Of a stretch of 64,000 bases of DNA, positions 1-8,496 are shown in pieces. Numbering within the stretch: the stretch's first letter is position 1; the number at the start of each line of letters is the position of its first letter. Both the position numbers and the translations under genes were made by a program. The notes under the pieces were generated by a model that ran no database searches, had not been told where the DNA came from, and saw nothing but the letters and a program-made list of their open reading frames with translations. The stretch covers positions 1-64,000 of the forward strand of contig NZ_AWZR01000004.1 in NCBI RefSeq assembly GCF_000472505.1. The letters are read 5' to 3'. This stretch comes from Luteimonas sp. J29 (GTDB lineage: Bacteria; Pseudomonadota; Gammaproteobacteria; Xanthomonadales; Xanthomonadaceae).

Positions 1-1
1 C

Positions 2-442
2 TCCGACAACGGCGCCGAGTTCACCGCGGCCAAGGTGATGCGCTGGCTGCGCGACGCGGCGATCGGCCCGGCCTTCATCGCGCCGGGTAGCCCCTGGCAG
101 AACGGGTTCGTCGAGAGCTTCAACGGCAAGCTTCGGGACGAGCTTCTGAACCGGGAATGGTTCCGCAGCCGCGCCGAAGCGAAGGTGCTGATCGAACGCT
201 GGCGGCAGTTCTACAACGAGCAGCGGCCGCACAGCGCCCATGGCTACAAACCCCCGGCGACCGTTCGCCGGAACTGGTCGGAACCCGATACCATCACCCC
301 GGACTCACTGCCTGATCGGCTACAAGTTCCATACTCAGGTCAGTGGCGCAGGGCGAACGGAGCCGGGACGCCGTCCTGGCGATCGAGGCCATGGATGCGT
401 CCGGCCGGATCGTGGCGAGGCATGCTCCGGGCCACGCAGTAG
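2..442 (+). CDS. IS3-family transposase, C-terminal part (5' end outside window)
   Basis: The reading frame is open from base 2 and starts with SDNGAEF, which fits the second catalytic Asp of a DDE integrase core. [17 protein letters not shown] follows and carries the catalytic Glu region. The end of the core ([16 protein letters not shown]) is typical of IS3-family OrfB proteins, which make the transposase after programmed frameshifting. The N-terminal half lies before the window. The last 45 or so residues, after NWSEPDT, do not resemble the usual short IS3 tail, so the true insertion sequence end may lie inside this frame. The family call is strong; whether the element is intact cannot be judged. 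Confidence 0.85.
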   Translation, partial: SDNGAEFTAAKVMRWLRDAAIGPAFIAPGSPWQNGFVESFNGKLRDELLNREWFRSRAEAKVLIERWRQFYNEQRPHSAHGYKPPATVRRNWSEPDTITPDSLPDRLQVPYSGQWRRANGAGTPSWRSRPWMRPAGSWRGMLRATQ

Positions 443-445
443 AAT
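440..445 (+). promoter_or_regulatory. Candidate -10 element (TAGAAT)
   Basis: TAGAAT is a close match to the sigma-70 -10 consensus and lies 24 bases before the GTG at 470. No convincing -35 is visible. It overlaps the stop codon of the transposase frame. Confidence 0.35.
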
Positions 446-469
446 CAACCCGGCCAACCGGGGGTCTCC

Positions 470-898
470 GTGAGCACGATCAATCGATGGGCGATCAACG
501 AGTCGCTCCTGCAGTCGTACCGCTCGATGTTCATCTCGTCCCAGGCGTTCCTGCTGGCCGTCGGGGCGATCGTCATCGGCAAGAGTTCCGCACTGGTCTA
601 CGTGACCGCGGCCGTCGGCATCCTGGTGACCTGGTCCATCTGGTTCCCGGTCGTGCGGGCGCGGCACCGGATCGTCGACTACTACAAGTACTCGACCAAC
701 CTGTCCGACGACGACCGGGCCCAGCTGTGCTCCGAGCACGACTACGTACACGACGCCGAGCGCCGCGCCCGCGCCAACCAGCTGTTCGGCATCACCACCA
801 ACTGGCGGCGGACCCGGCTCAAGATGGACATCGGCCTTCCGCTGCTGTTCTCCTCGATCTGGGTGGCCCTGGTCGTGTACGAATGCAGCCGCACCTGA
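470..898 (+). CDS. Predicted membrane protein of unknown function
   Basis: This 142-residue protein is not one I recognise. It has two adjacent hydrophobic segments (about residues 24-62) and a third near the C terminus (about 120-137), separated by a charged cytoplasmic-type stretch rich in Arg, Asp and Tyr (65-118). GTG at 470 is chosen because it is the first start after the -10 candidate at 440 and because a G-rich tract precedes it. The gene stands alone between the transposase remnant and the DUF1330 gene. That it is a membrane protein is well supported; no role can be assigned. Confidence 0.7.
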   Translation: MSTINRWAINESLLQSYRSMFISSQAFLLAVGAIVIGKSSALVYVTAAVGILVTWSIWFPVVRARHRIVDYYKYSTNLSDDDRAQLCSEHDYVHDAERRARANQLFGITTNWRRTRLKMDIGLPLLFSSIWVALVVYECSRT

Positions 899-1012
899 CC
901 TTGCCGGCCGGCCGTCGCACCGCGGCGCCTGCCTGATCCACCCGCCAGGACGCCAGGTGGCGGGCGGTGCGCATCTCGCCCCCGAGGCCGGCCACCTTCA
1001 TGCGAGAGCCAC

Positions 1013-1420
1013 ATGGAACCAATGACGGACGCACTTTCGCCCGAGCAACGCCAGGTGCTCGACGCCCTGCCGGAGGGAACGCCGGTCGTGATGCTCAACC
1101 TGCTGCGCTTCCGCGACCAGGCCGCCTACAGCGATCCCGCCGAGGCGTGCAGCGGGCGCGAGGCCTACCGGCGCTACTCGGAGACGGCGCTCCGGGCGAT
1201 GTCCGCCATCGGGGCGAGCGTCATCTTCAGCGGCAGGGCGCACGAGCCGCTCATCGCGCCGTCCGGGGAAACCTGGCACCAGGTCTTTCTGGTGCGCTAT
1301 CCGTCGGCCGCGGCGTTCCGTGCCATGCTGTCCATGCCGGAGTACCAGGCCTGCGTGCGCCATCGCACCGCGGCACTTGCGGACTCCCGGCTCGTGCCCA
1401 TCACGCCGCATGCGACGTAG
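1013..1420 (+). CDS. DUF1330 domain protein
   Basis: This 135-residue protein has the dimeric alpha/beta-barrel pattern of the DUF1330 family: an early strand PVVMLNLLRFRD, then REAYRRYSETA, a strand around ASVIFSGRAHE, and a final WHQVFLVRYPSAAAFRAML followed by YQACVRHRTAAL. Family members are small cytoplasmic proteins of unsettled, possibly oxidative or stress-linked, function. The ATG is preceded by GAGAG a few bases upstream. It is one of a run of short same-strand genes. Confidence 0.8.
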   Translation: MEPMTDALSPEQRQVLDALPEGTPVVMLNLLRFRDQAAYSDPAEACSGREAYRRYSETALRAMSAIGASVIFSGRAHEPLIAPSGETWHQVFLVRYPSAAAFRAMLSMPEYQACVRHRTAALADSRLVPITPHAT

Positions 1421-1650
1421 GCCTGCGGCCCGGGTCGAGCCATCGAGTGCGGTGTTGCTGCATGCCGGCGTCGCCAGCGCGGGCGTCCGGTGACGACGGC
1501 GAGGGCATCGCCCAGCGGGGCGGTCGCGATGCGCATCGCGGTGCGACCGCGCCGTCCTGCGGTGCGTATCATCCGAAGCCGCTTCGGGCAGCATCCGGCC
1601 CGGTCGCGGATCCCGGGCCCAGGCCCGCTGCATGGAAGAGGGAAAGGCAG

Positions 1651-2022
1651 GTGTCGCCGAAGCGGATCGTCGAGGAATGGGTGCGTCGCTTCAACGCAGG
1701 CGACGTGGAAGGGCTTGCGTCCCTCTACGCGGACGACGCGGTCAACCACCAGGTGGTGATGGACCCGCTGCAGGGCCGCGAGGCGATCCGGCGCATGTTC
1801 GAGGTCGAATTCGGGCGGGCGACCATGCACTGCATGGTCGAGAACCTGTTCCAGGACGGGGAGTGGGCGATCCTCGAATGGCGCGATCCGGCCGGCCTGC
1901 GCGGCTGCGGCTTCTTCCACGTGCGCGATGGCCGGATCGTCTTCCAGCGGGGCTACTTCGACCAGCTCAGCTTCTTCCGGCAGCAGGGAATCGCGGTGCC
2001 CGAGCGTTACCTCGGGACCTGA
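1651..2022 (+). CDS. NTF2-like / SnoaL-like domain protein
   Basis: This 123-residue protein fits the NTF2-like cone-shaped fold. It opens with IVEEWVRRFNAGDVEGLASLYADDAVNHQVV, typical of SnoaL-like proteins, continues with GREAIRRMFE, and ends in paired strands around DGEWAILEW and FFHVRDGRIVFQRGYFDQLSF. Many relatives are isomerases, dehydratases or small-molecule binders, and the exact activity cannot be read here. GTG at 1651 is preferred to the much earlier in-frame ATG at 967: an AGGGAAAGG ribosome site sits directly before it and the upstream translation is Arg/Pro/Ala-rich and non-homologous. Confidence 0.78.
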   Translation: MSPKRIVEEWVRRFNAGDVEGLASLYADDAVNHQVVMDPLQGREAIRRMFEVEFGRATMHCMVENLFQDGEWAILEWRDPAGLRGCGFFHVRDGRIVFQRGYFDQLSFFRQQGIAVPERYLGT

Positions 2023-2114
2023 CCGCCGTTGCGGCCAGGCGCCGCGGCGGGGCATGGCCTGCGCCGGCCGGCGCCAGGCGATGCGGGACGGTGCGACTTG
2101 GCACAGGGAGGCCC

Positions 2115-2699
2115 ATGAAAACCCGGTACTTCACGGCATCGAGCCTCGACGGCTTCATCGCGACGCAGGACGACTCGCTCGACTGGCTGTTCCCGCTCGG
2201 GGACCTCGACGACACCAGCTACCCGGGCTTCATCGCGCAGGTCGGGGCGCTGGCGATGGGATCGTCCACGTACGAGTGGATGCTGCGCAACGCGGGGGCG
2301 GTGGCGGCGCAGACCGGCTCGGCCTGGCCGTATGCGCAGCCGGCGTGGGTGTTCTCGTCGCGCGAGCTGCCTGCGATTCCGGGCGCGGACCTCCGCTTCG
2401 TGCGGGGCGACGTGCGGCCGGTGCATGCGCGGATGCGCGAGGCCGCCGCGGGCAGGAACATCTGGATCGTCGGGGGCGGCGACCTCGCGGGGCAGTTCCA
2501 CGATGCCGGGCTGCTGGACGAGATCATCGTCCAGGTCGGGTCGGTGACCCTGGGCGCGGGCAAGCCGCTTTTCCCGCGCCGGCTTGCCGATGCGTCGCTG
2601 TCGCTGGTCTCGGCCAGGCAGGTGGGCGCGGGCTTCGCGGAACTGCACTACCGGGTGAATGCCGGCACACGCGGCAATGGAGGAACCGATGGCCACTGA
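2115..2699 (+). CDS. Dihydrofolate reductase family protein (RibD C-terminal-like)
   Basis: This 194-residue protein has the DHFR/RibD-C fold. The N terminus TRYFTASSLDGFIA is the usual YxAxSLDGxIA start, ALAMGSSTYEWM matches the second strand and nucleotide loop, and NIWIVGGGDLAGQFHDAGLLDEI is the conserved NADPH-binding GGG segment. Such proteins are NADPH-dependent reductases of mostly unknown substrates and are not the housekeeping FolA. AGGGAGG precedes the ATG. Its last 11 bases overlap the start of the acetyltransferase gene, so the two are probably co-translated. Confidence 0.85.
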   Translation: MKTRYFTASSLDGFIATQDDSLDWLFPLGDLDDTSYPGFIAQVGALAMGSSTYEWMLRNAGAVAAQTGSAWPYAQPAWVFSSRELPAIPGADLRFVRGDVRPVHARMREAAAGRNIWIVGGGDLAGQFHDAGLLDEIIVQVGSVTLGAGKPLFPRRLADASLSLVSARQVGAGFAELHYRVNAGTRGNGGTDGH

Positions 2700-3216
2700 A
2701 GTCGCCGTGAGAAGGGCGAGGCCTGGCGACGAAGCCGCGCTCGCGCTGGTCGGGCAGGCCACGTTCCTGGAAACCTTCGCCGGCATACTCGATGGCGCGG
2801 CGATCATCGAGCACTGCCGCAAGGCGCACGCCGCCGACCAGTACGCGCGCTGGCTGGCGGACCCGGCCTGCGCGGCGTGGCTGGCGCAGGCGCCGGGAGG
2901 CGCGCCGGTGGGATACGCGCTGGTCACGGCCCCGGACCTTCCCTCGGCCGATCCCGACCGCGACCTGGAGCTCAAGCGGATCTACCTGTTCGCGCGTTAC
3001 CACGGCGGCGGCACCGGCAAGCGGCTGCTCGCCGGCGCCATCGGGCACGCGCGCGAGGCCGGCGCGGCCCGGCTGCTGCTCGGCGTGTACGCGGGCAACC
3101 ACGCCGCGATCGGGTTCTACCGCAAGCAAGGCTTCGTGGACGTCGCCACGCGGCAGTTCAACGTCGGCGGCAAGGCCTACGACGACCGGGTGATGGGACT
3201 GCCGCTCGCCGGCTGA
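2689..3216 (+). CDS. GNAT-family N-acetyltransferase
   Basis: This 175-residue protein has GNAT features: VRRARPGDEAALALV at the N terminus, LELKRIYLFARYHGGGTGKRL (motif A with the acetyl-CoA pyrophosphate loop), and GVYAGNHAAIGFYRKQGFVDV (motif B). It should transfer an acetyl group from acetyl-CoA to an unknown amine. The ATG at 2689 is chosen over an in-frame ATG at 2659 because GGAGGA lies five bases before it. It overlaps the DHFR-like gene by 11 bases. Confidence 0.88.
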   Translation: MATEVAVRRARPGDEAALALVGQATFLETFAGILDGAAIIEHCRKAHAADQYARWLADPACAAWLAQAPGGAPVGYALVTAPDLPSADPDRDLELKRIYLFARYHGGGTGKRLLAGAIGHAREAGAARLLLGVYAGNHAAIGFYRKQGFVDVATRQFNVGGKAYDDRVMGLPLAG

Positions 3217-3548
3217 CGGCCGGTCGCGGCCCGGCCCGCCTCGCGGCAGCGTGCGATCCGGAGGCCGCGGCGTCGCCGTGGCCCCGCGACACCAGGCGGG
3301 TGGCCGCCCGCGGCGGGCATTGGTCGGGTCGGCCGCTTGCCGCGCAGGTGGCCGGGGGCCGGCGTGCGGCCGGTCCGGGGAGCTGCGCCGGCGGCGCCGC
3401 AGGCAAAGCGATCCGCAGCGCGCGCATGGCGGCTGCGCCGGTTGGGCGTGATCCCGGGCGGACACCTGGCCGCGCCGGGCCCCAGCCCGGACCGCGGGCC
3501 TGTACACCGCGTACCATGGCGGGCAGTCGCCTCGCGTCCGGGCCGGTG
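3217..3548 (+). other. Gene-free stretch between acetyltransferase and MmcQ/YjbR gene
   Basis: No convincing gene is visible in these 332 bases. The reading frames through it are Arg/Ala/Pro-rich products of high GC. TACCAT at 3512-3517 is a possible -10 for the following gene. Confidence 0.5.
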
Positions 3549-3890
3549 ATGCCAATGAACCTCGACGACGTCCGAGCCATCGCCACCGGCCTGCCGGGCG
3601 TCACCGAGCAGCCGCACTTCGACTACGTCTCGTTCCGCGTCAACGGCAGGATCTTCGCGACGGTGCCGCCGGACGGGCTGCACGTGCACGTGTTCGTCCC
3701 TGAGGAGCCACGCGAGCAGGCGCTGGCGCTGTACCCGGAATTCGTCGCCAGGCTGCCGTGGGGCGCCAGGGTGGTCGGGCTGCGCGTCGCGCTCTCGCAC
3801 GCCGAACTCCCGGTCGTGGCGGGGCTCGTCCGCCAGGCCTGGCGCCACAAGGCGCCGCGCCGGCTGGTGGCGGCGTGGGACGCCTCCTGA
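3549..3890 (+). CDS. MmcQ/YjbR family protein
   Basis: This protein of about 113 residues matches the small MmcQ/YjbR family: LDDVRAIATGLPGVTEQPHFDYVSFRVNGRIFATV is the typical N-terminal half, followed by strands around LHVHVFVPEE and a C-terminal helical segment. The fold is related to cyanophage/T4 MotA-like DNA-binding domains, but no biochemical role is established. GTG 3546, ATG 3549 and ATG 3555 are all in frame and none has a clear ribosome site, so the start is uncertain by a few residues. Confidence 0.8.
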   Translation: MPMNLDDVRAIATGLPGVTEQPHFDYVSFRVNGRIFATVPPDGLHVHVFVPEEPREQALALYPEFVARLPWGARVVGLRVALSHAELPVVAGLVRQAWRHKAPRRLVAAWDAS

Positions 3891-4028
3891 TGCGGTCGCC
3901 GGCGGCCGCCGCATACCGGGCAGGCGGATCGTCGCGGTGACGCGGGACGCGCCACCGCTGCCGGCGCGATGGCGCGGCCTGCGGCGGGTGGGCGGACCGC
4001 GCGCCATGTTCCAGCGGAGGAATCGGCC

Positions 4029-4442
4029 ATGTCTTCGCCCAGCGCCTTCGCACTGACCGGCTTCATCGCATGGACGCTGCTGTTGCTCGCGCTCATGGAG
4101 GGCATCCGCACCGGCCTCGTGCTGGGCCGGCGGGTGCCTGCCAACCGCTTCACGCCCGACAATGCGGGCCTGTCGCCCTTCATGCAGCGCCTCGCCCGGG
4201 CCCACGCCAACTGCGTGGAGAACCTGCCGGTGCTGGGCGGGCTGCTGCTCGTCGCCATTGCCACGGGACATGCCGCGGTCACCGATCCGCTGGCCTGGCC
4301 GCTGCTCGGCGCGCGCGTGTGCCAGTCGCTCGTCCACCTGGCCTCGGTCTCGGCGACCGCGGTCACCATCCGCTTCCTGTTCTTCGCCGTGCAGCTGGGC
4401 ATCGGCCTGTACTGGGCCTTCGCGCTGCTGCGCGCGCTGTGA
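4029..4442 (+). CDS. MAPEG family membrane protein
   Basis: This 137-residue protein has four hydrophobic segments and the MAPEG signature RAHANCVENLP after the first loop, then ARVCQSLVHL, matching the membrane-associated eicosanoid/glutathione metabolism family. Bacterial members are inner-membrane proteins thought to use glutathione; the substrate is not predictable. CGGAGGAA precedes the ATG. It is followed by a small broken membrane gene. Confidence 0.85.
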   Translation: MSSPSAFALTGFIAWTLLLLALMEGIRTGLVLGRRVPANRFTPDNAGLSPFMQRLARAHANCVENLPVLGGLLLVAIATGHAAVTDPLAWPLLGARVCQSLVHLASVSATAVTIRFLFFAVQLGIGLYWAFALLRAL

Positions 4443-4506
4443 GGGGCGCCGTCCGGATCGCGGCGCGATGGCCGTCACCAGTGCCTGTCCACGCGGGAGA
4501 GCCGAC

Positions 4507-4673
4507 ATGGCCGTAAAGCGCATCGGAGCCGGCACCATCGCCCTGCTGGTGGCGGGGTGCTGTGGCTGGTGGTGGGAACCGGCACCGACAACGGAGGCCT
4601 GCAGCTGGGTGGCGGGCTGTTGCTCGTGGTCGGCGCGCTGAACGCGATCCGCGAGTTCGCGCGCCGCGGCTGA
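4507..4673 (+). pseudogene. Small two-segment membrane protein, apparent frameshift
   Basis: The frame from ATG 4507 begins like a membrane protein (KRIGAGTIALLVAG) and then turns into a Cys/Trp-rich product that stops at 4641. If one G is missing from the G run near 4556-4559, the reading continues as VLWLVVGTGTDNGG, LQLGGGLLLVVGAL and NAIREFARRG, ending at the TGA at 4671-4673. That gives a sensible protein of about 55 residues with two membrane segments and a positive tail. The break is either a sequencing error in a homopolymer or a real inactivation. The family is not recognised. Confidence 0.55.
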
Positions 4674-4726
4674 GCCCGTGGGCCCGGCGTGCGCGGCCAG
4701 GCGGGACGCGGCGCGCACCGGCGGCA

Positions 4727-4732
4727 TACACT
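4727..4732 (+). promoter_or_regulatory. Candidate -10 element (TACACT) upstream of SseB gene
   Basis: TACACT lies 49 bases before the ATG at 4782 and is followed by GGCG, the same arrangement seen before ubiA and the RlmI-like gene in this window. No clear -35 is visible. Confidence 0.35.
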
Positions 4733-4781
4733 GGCGCGCCACGCATCCAGTCGCCATCGGGCGGAACACGCCGGAGACCCC

Positions 4782-5507
4782 ATGAACACCACCGCACATC
4801 CGCTCGACGACGCGCTGGCCCGCGCGGCCCAGGACCCGGGCGCCCGGCCGGCGTTCTATCGCCTGCTGCTCGAGTCCGAGGTCTATGCGATCGGCCTGGT
4901 TCCCGCCCCAGGGTCGGAGGATCCGGACCCGGGCCTGTCGATCGCGCATTTCGCCCGGGAGGGGGGCGACCGGTTCATCCCGTTCTTCTCCAGCGCCGAG
5001 GCGCTGCAGCCGCTGCTCGACGAGGAAACGCGCGCGGTGGCGCTGCCGGCGCGCCAGCTGTTCGGGATGACGCGCGGCAACACCCTGGTCCTCAACCCGA
5101 CTTCGACCACCGGCAAGGAATTCCTGCCCGCCGAGATCGACGCGCTGCTCGGCGTGGCGCCGGTGGTGCGGGAGCGCACGGTCGGCGAGCAGGCGCGGGT
5201 GCTGCTGGGACAGCCCGCCGAGTACCCCGAGGCCCTGGTGTCGGGGCTGTCGTCGCTGCTGGCCGGGCACGCGCCGGTCGCGGCGGCCTACCTGTGCCTG
5301 ATGCAGCAGCCCGACGGCAGCGCGTCGCTGGTCGTCGGCATCGAGGGCGAGGGGGCGCTCGATGCGGTCATGCAGGAGGTGGGCATGGTGGCCGCGGACA
5401 CCGTGCCGCAGGGCATGCCGGTGGACCTGGTCGAGGTGCGGCGCGGCGACGGCGCGCTGGGCGACTACTTCACCGGGTCGGTCACGCCGTTCTACCAGCG
5501 GACCTGA
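4782..5507 (+). CDS. SseB family protein
   Basis: This 241-residue cytoplasmic protein shows the two-part SseB layout. The N-terminal domain (about 5-125) contains RFIPFFSSAEALQPLLDEE and LNPTSTTGKEFLPAEIDALL, matching SseB proteins; the C-terminal domain (about 140-238) contains AYLCLMQQPDGSASLVVGIEGE and a PVDLVEVRRGDGALGDYF ending. E. coli SseB changes serine sensitivity, but the molecular role is not established. CCGGAGA is five bases before the ATG. It stands alone. Confidence 0.85.
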   Translation: MNTTAHPLDDALARAAQDPGARPAFYRLLLESEVYAIGLVPAPGSEDPDPGLSIAHFAREGGDRFIPFFSSAEALQPLLDEETRAVALPARQLFGMTRGNTLVLNPTSTTGKEFLPAEIDALLGVAPVVRERTVGEQARVLLGQPAEYPEALVSGLSSLLAGHAPVAAAYLCLMQQPDGSASLVVGIEGEGALDAVMQEVGMVAADTVPQGMPVDLVEVRRGDGALGDYFTGSVTPFYQRT

Positions 5508-5759
5508 CCCGGCCCATGCGCGCGCGAACCGGTCCACGCGCGCGGGGTTCGCGGCCGCGCTGGCCGCCCTCAGGATCGAGCGCACCGCGGCATGGGCGTT
5601 CTCCGCGGGCTGCGTCGTGCTGCGGCCGGTCGCTGGCCACGTCCGTGCGCCCCGGTGTACGCGGCGCGTCCACGCGCCGCCGCCCGGTCACACGCCGGCG
5701 CCCGGACACGTCTTGGCATCGCGGGTCCAGCGTGGACCCACGGCACGGGAACGACGTGG

Positions 5760-6098
5760 ATGACGAGCAGACTGCTTCCAGGCGAGCGACGGTTGCGCGA
5801 AGGCGCGGCCAACCTGCAGCGCGGCGCGGAGAGCGTGGGCGGCGCGCTGCTGCTGACCGACCGGCGTCTGGTGTTCGAGCCGCACGGGCTCAACCTGCAT
5901 ACGCGGCCGGAGGAGATCCCGCTGGACGGCGTGCGCGGGGTCCGTGCGTGCTGGACCCGGTTGCTGGGCGTGCTCCCGGTCGCGCCGAACGCGATCGAGG
6001 TCCGGACGTGGGACGGCGCCCGGCACCGCTTCGTGGTGTTCGACCGCAATGCCTGGATCGAGGCGATCAGGGCGCACGCCGGCGAGGCCGTGGCGTAG
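5760..6098 (+). CDS. GRAM/PH-like domain protein
   Basis: This 112-residue protein reads as a single pleckstrin/GRAM-like domain: GERRLREGAANLQRGAESVGGALLLTDRRLVFEP matches the typical GRAM opening (leading strands, then LTxxRLxF), followed by EEIPLDGVRGVRA and IEVRTWDGARHRFVVFDRNAWIEAI. Bacterial relatives are small soluble proteins without a settled function. There is no clear ribosome site before the ATG. Confidence 0.68.
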   Translation: MTSRLLPGERRLREGAANLQRGAESVGGALLLTDRRLVFEPHGLNLHTRPEEIPLDGVRGVRACWTRLLGVLPVAPNAIEVRTWDGARHRFVVFDRNAWIEAIRAHAGEAVA

Positions 6099-6169
6099 CG
6101 GCGCGGGACCGGCGGCCGCTCGCGGTTGGCCGTGGCGCGGGGAACGGCATCGACAAGGGAGGACGCGAC

Positions 6170-6706
6170 TTGGACCGATTGCAGCAACGCTCGACGTTCG
6201 TGACCGTGGTGGCGTGCATCTTCCTCGTCCTGGCGGGATTCGGGACGCTGGTCGGCATCATGCAGGGCGTGATGCTGCTGCTGATGCGCGAGGAACTGGC
6301 CGCGGTCGTGCATGCGCCGGTGCCTTCGGACATGCCCGAGGTGTTCAGGTGGATGTTCCGCGCGATGCCGGCCATGTTCGCGGCCATGCTGCTGGCCAAT
6401 GTCGCCACGTTCGCGAGCGCGATCGGCCTGCTGCAGCGGCGCAACTGGGGACGGGTCGCCTTCATCGCCATGATGGCGCTGGGGATCGCCTGGAACATCG
6501 CGGCCGTGGTGCTGAACATCGGCCTCACCAAGGCGATGATGGAGCAGCTGCCGGCGATCACGATGGCGGGCGAGCCGGACCTGCGGGCGGTGTTCGTCGT
6601 CGGCATGGTGGCCGGCAGCGCGGTCAGCGTCGCGATTGCCGTCCTGTTCGGCTGGATCATCAGGCGCCTGTGCGCGCCGGCGATCGTGGCGGAGTTCCGC
6701 GCCTAG
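6170..6706 (+). CDS. Predicted four-segment membrane protein
   Basis: The 178-residue product has hydrophobic segments at about residues 9-35, 60-80, 90-112 and 135-160, separated by short charged loops rich in Met. I do not recognise the family. TTG at 6170 is proposed because AAGGGAGG lies seven bases before it and no in-frame ATG or GTG precedes the first membrane segment at a sensible distance. It follows the GRAM-like gene after about 70 bases and may be co-transcribed with it. Confidence 0.68.
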   Translation: MDRLQQRSTFVTVVACIFLVLAGFGTLVGIMQGVMLLLMREELAAVVHAPVPSDMPEVFRWMFRAMPAMFAAMLLANVATFASAIGLLQRRNWGRVAFIAMMALGIAWNIAAVVLNIGLTKAMMEQLPAITMAGEPDLRAVFVVGMVAGSAVSVAIAVLFGWIIRRLCAPAIVAEFRA

Positions 6707-6755
6707 GGACCAGGCGGCCGGTCGGCCGTCGACGGCCACGGCGCCGCGCCCGGGT

Positions 6756-6761
6756 TACAGT
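6756..6761 (+). promoter_or_regulatory. Candidate -10 element (TACAGT) upstream of VOC gene
   Basis: TACAGT lies 28 bases before the ATG at 6790. No clear -35 is visible. It fits the general TANNNT pattern of this window. Confidence 0.3.
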
Positions 6762-6789
6762 GCACGTCCCCGCGCATGGAGCCATCGGC

Positions 6790-7194
6790 ATGCGAGTGAA
6801 GACGACCGTGGTCTGCCTTCCCGTCACCGACCTGCAGCGGTCGCTCGGGTTCTACCGGGCGTTCCTGGAGCGCGACGACGCCAAGGCCGACGGCGACACG
6901 ATCGTGCTCGAGCTGCCCAACCTCTCGCTGTTCCTGATGCAACGCGACGGGTTCGAGGCGTATTCGCGCAAGGCCGGCCGCACCGCGCTGCTGCCGGGCG
7001 CCGACGCGCCGGCGATCGTCAGCTGCGCGGTCGAGACCCGCGAGGACGTGGACCGCGCGCTGGAACGGGCCCAGGGCCATGGCGGCAGCCACGCCGGACA
7101 ACCGGCGCTCGACCCGGCCTGGGGCGGCTACATCGGATACGCGACCGATCCGGACGGACACCTGTGGGAAATCGTCTGTCCGCACCAGGCATGA
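6790..7194 (+). CDS. VOC (glyoxalase/bleomycin resistance-like) family protein
   Basis: This 134-residue protein has the paired beta-alpha-beta-beta-beta units of the vicinal oxygen chelate fold. It has [20 protein letters not shown] at the N terminus, [16 protein letters not shown] in the middle, and the closing [18 protein letters not shown], where Glu is the usual C-terminal metal ligand position. Substrate is unknown; relatives include lactoylglutathione lyases, dioxygenases and drug-binding proteins. It is one of two VOC genes within 900 bases, not closely alike. Confidence 0.85.
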   Translation: MRVKTTVVCLPVTDLQRSLGFYRAFLERDDAKADGDTIVLELPNLSLFLMQRDGFEAYSRKAGRTALLPGADAPAIVSCAVETREDVDRALERAQGHGGSHAGQPALDPAWGGYIGYATDPDGHLWEIVCPHQA

Positions 7195-7246
7195 CCGCGG
7201 CACCGGCCCGCGGGGGTGCGGCCCGTGCATCGACGGAGCGACGGGC

Positions 7247-7576
7247 GTGGACGCGCTGAAGCTCCTGGGGCTGTTCGTCGCCACGGCGCTGGCCGAGATC
7301 GTCGGTTGCTACCTGCCGTACCTGTGGCTGAAGCAGGGCAAGCCCGCGTGGCTGCTGCTGCCCGCGGCGCTGAGCCTGGCGGTATTCGTCTGGCTGCTCA
7401 CGCTGCACCCGCACGCCGCCGGGCGCGTGTACGCGGCGTACGGCGGGGTGTACATCTGCGTGGCGCTGGCGTGGCTGTGGGCCGTGGACGCGGTGCGGCC
7501 GAGCGTCACCGACTGGATCGGCGTGGGCGTGTGCCTGCTCGGCGCCGGGATCATCATGCTGGGGCCGAAGGCCTGA
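7247..7576 (+). CDS. YnfA/UPF0060 family membrane protein
   Basis: This 109-residue protein matches the length and sequence of the YnfA family: [20 protein letters not shown], then [29 protein letters not shown], and a last segment [17 protein letters not shown]. Four membrane segments are visible, as in small multidrug resistance-like proteins; some YnfA proteins are reported as efflux transporters, but activity here is not shown. GTG at 7247 is supported by CGGAG ten bases upstream. Confidence 0.9.
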   Translation: MDALKLLGLFVATALAEIVGCYLPYLWLKQGKPAWLLLPAALSLAVFVWLLTLHPHAAGRVYAAYGGVYICVALAWLWAVDAVRPSVTDWIGVGVCLLGAGIIMLGPKA

Positions 7577-7634
7577 CCCCCGCGCAAAGGGCGGGCGCCC
7601 TGCGGCGCGCGCCGCGCCATCGACTGGAGGCAAC

Positions 7635-8024
7635 ATGGCCGCACGGATCCGATCGCTCGTCGCCTTCGCGCACGTCGCCGACGTCGCGCGCAGCATCCGC
7701 TTCTACGCCGACCTGGGCTTTCGCGCCGCGCGCACGGTGCCGCCGGGCGGCACCGCGCCGGTCTGGGCCTGGCTCGAAAGCGAGGCGGCGCGGCTGATGC
7801 TGGGCCAGGCGTCCGCGCCGGTCGATCCGTCCGCGCAGGCCGTGCTGTTCTACCTGTACGTGGACGACGTGCGGGCATCGCACGCCGCGCTGGTGCGCCT
7901 GGGACACGCGCCCGGCCCGATCCGGCATCCGCCGCACATGCCGGGCGGCGAGTTCAGGCTCGAGGATCCCGACGGCTACGTGCTCATGCTTGCGCAGGCG
8001 GACGCCGGCGCCAACAATCGCTGA
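7635..8024 (+). CDS. VOC family protein (bleomycin resistance-like)
   Basis: This 129-residue protein has the VOC fold pattern: FAHVADVARSIRFYADLGF opens the first module, ARLMLGQA and VLFYLYVDDVRASHAAL the middle, and FRLEDPDGYVLMLAQ the end. The usual C-terminal Glu metal ligand position is read as MLAQ, so metal-dependent catalysis is doubtful and a binding or sequestration role is possible. GGAGGC precedes the ATG. Confidence 0.84.
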   Translation: MAARIRSLVAFAHVADVARSIRFYADLGFRAARTVPPGGTAPVWAWLESEAARLMLGQASAPVDPSAQAVLFYLYVDDVRASHAALVRLGHAPGPIRHPPHMPGGEFRLEDPDGYVLMLAQADAGANNR

Positions 8025-8095
8025 CGGGCCGGCCACCGGCGCGTCGCCCCGCGGCCGCGGGCGGCCCGGCAGCACGGCGCCTGGCGGGAGCAACG

Positions 8096-8488
8096 ATGCA
8101 TAACGACACCACGCAGTACAACGCCGCGCTCGCGTCGCCGCACCGCGAGGTCTGCGAACTGCTGGCGCGGGAGATCGACGCCGGCCTCGAAGGCGCGGCC
8201 AACAAGGTCTGGCATGGCCATCCGGTCTGGTTCCTGGACGACAACCCGATCGTCGGCTACAGCCTGGAGAAGAAGGGCGTGCGGCTGATGTTCTGGAGCG
8301 GCGCGGATTTCGACGAACCCGCGCTCGACGTCCGGGGCGGCAAGTTCCGGGACGCCTCGGTGTCCTACCGCGAGGCCGGGGAGGTCGACGTCGCGGCCCT
8401 GCGGCGCTGGCTGGGCAAGGCGCGCGACATCCAGTGGGACTACCGCAACCTGGCCAGGCGCAAGGGGCGTCTGGAGCGCCTGCGCTAG
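8096..8488 (+). CDS. DUF1801 domain protein
   Basis: This 130-residue protein has the DUF1801 (YdhG-like) pattern: an N-terminal helix, then the conserved NKVWHGHPVWFLDDNPIVGYSLEKKGVRLMFWSGADF and a C-terminal RKGRLERLR tail. The family is structurally related to frataxin-like folds and has no firm function. GGGAG precedes the ATG by seven bases. It lies 8 bases upstream of the broken DUF7079-like gene. Confidence 0.8.
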   Translation: MHNDTTQYNAALASPHREVCELLAREIDAGLEGAANKVWHGHPVWFLDDNPIVGYSLEKKGVRLMFWSGADFDEPALDVRGGKFRDASVSYREAGEVDVAALRRWLGKARDIQWDYRNLARRKGRLERLR

Positions 8489-8496
8489 GCGCGCGG

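Noticed and set aside
967-1650. N-terminal extension of the NTF2-like protein from ATG 967
   Set aside because: It overlaps the DUF1330 gene in another frame, reads as Arg/Pro/Ala-rich sequence, and the GTG at 1651 has a good ribosome site at the domain boundary.
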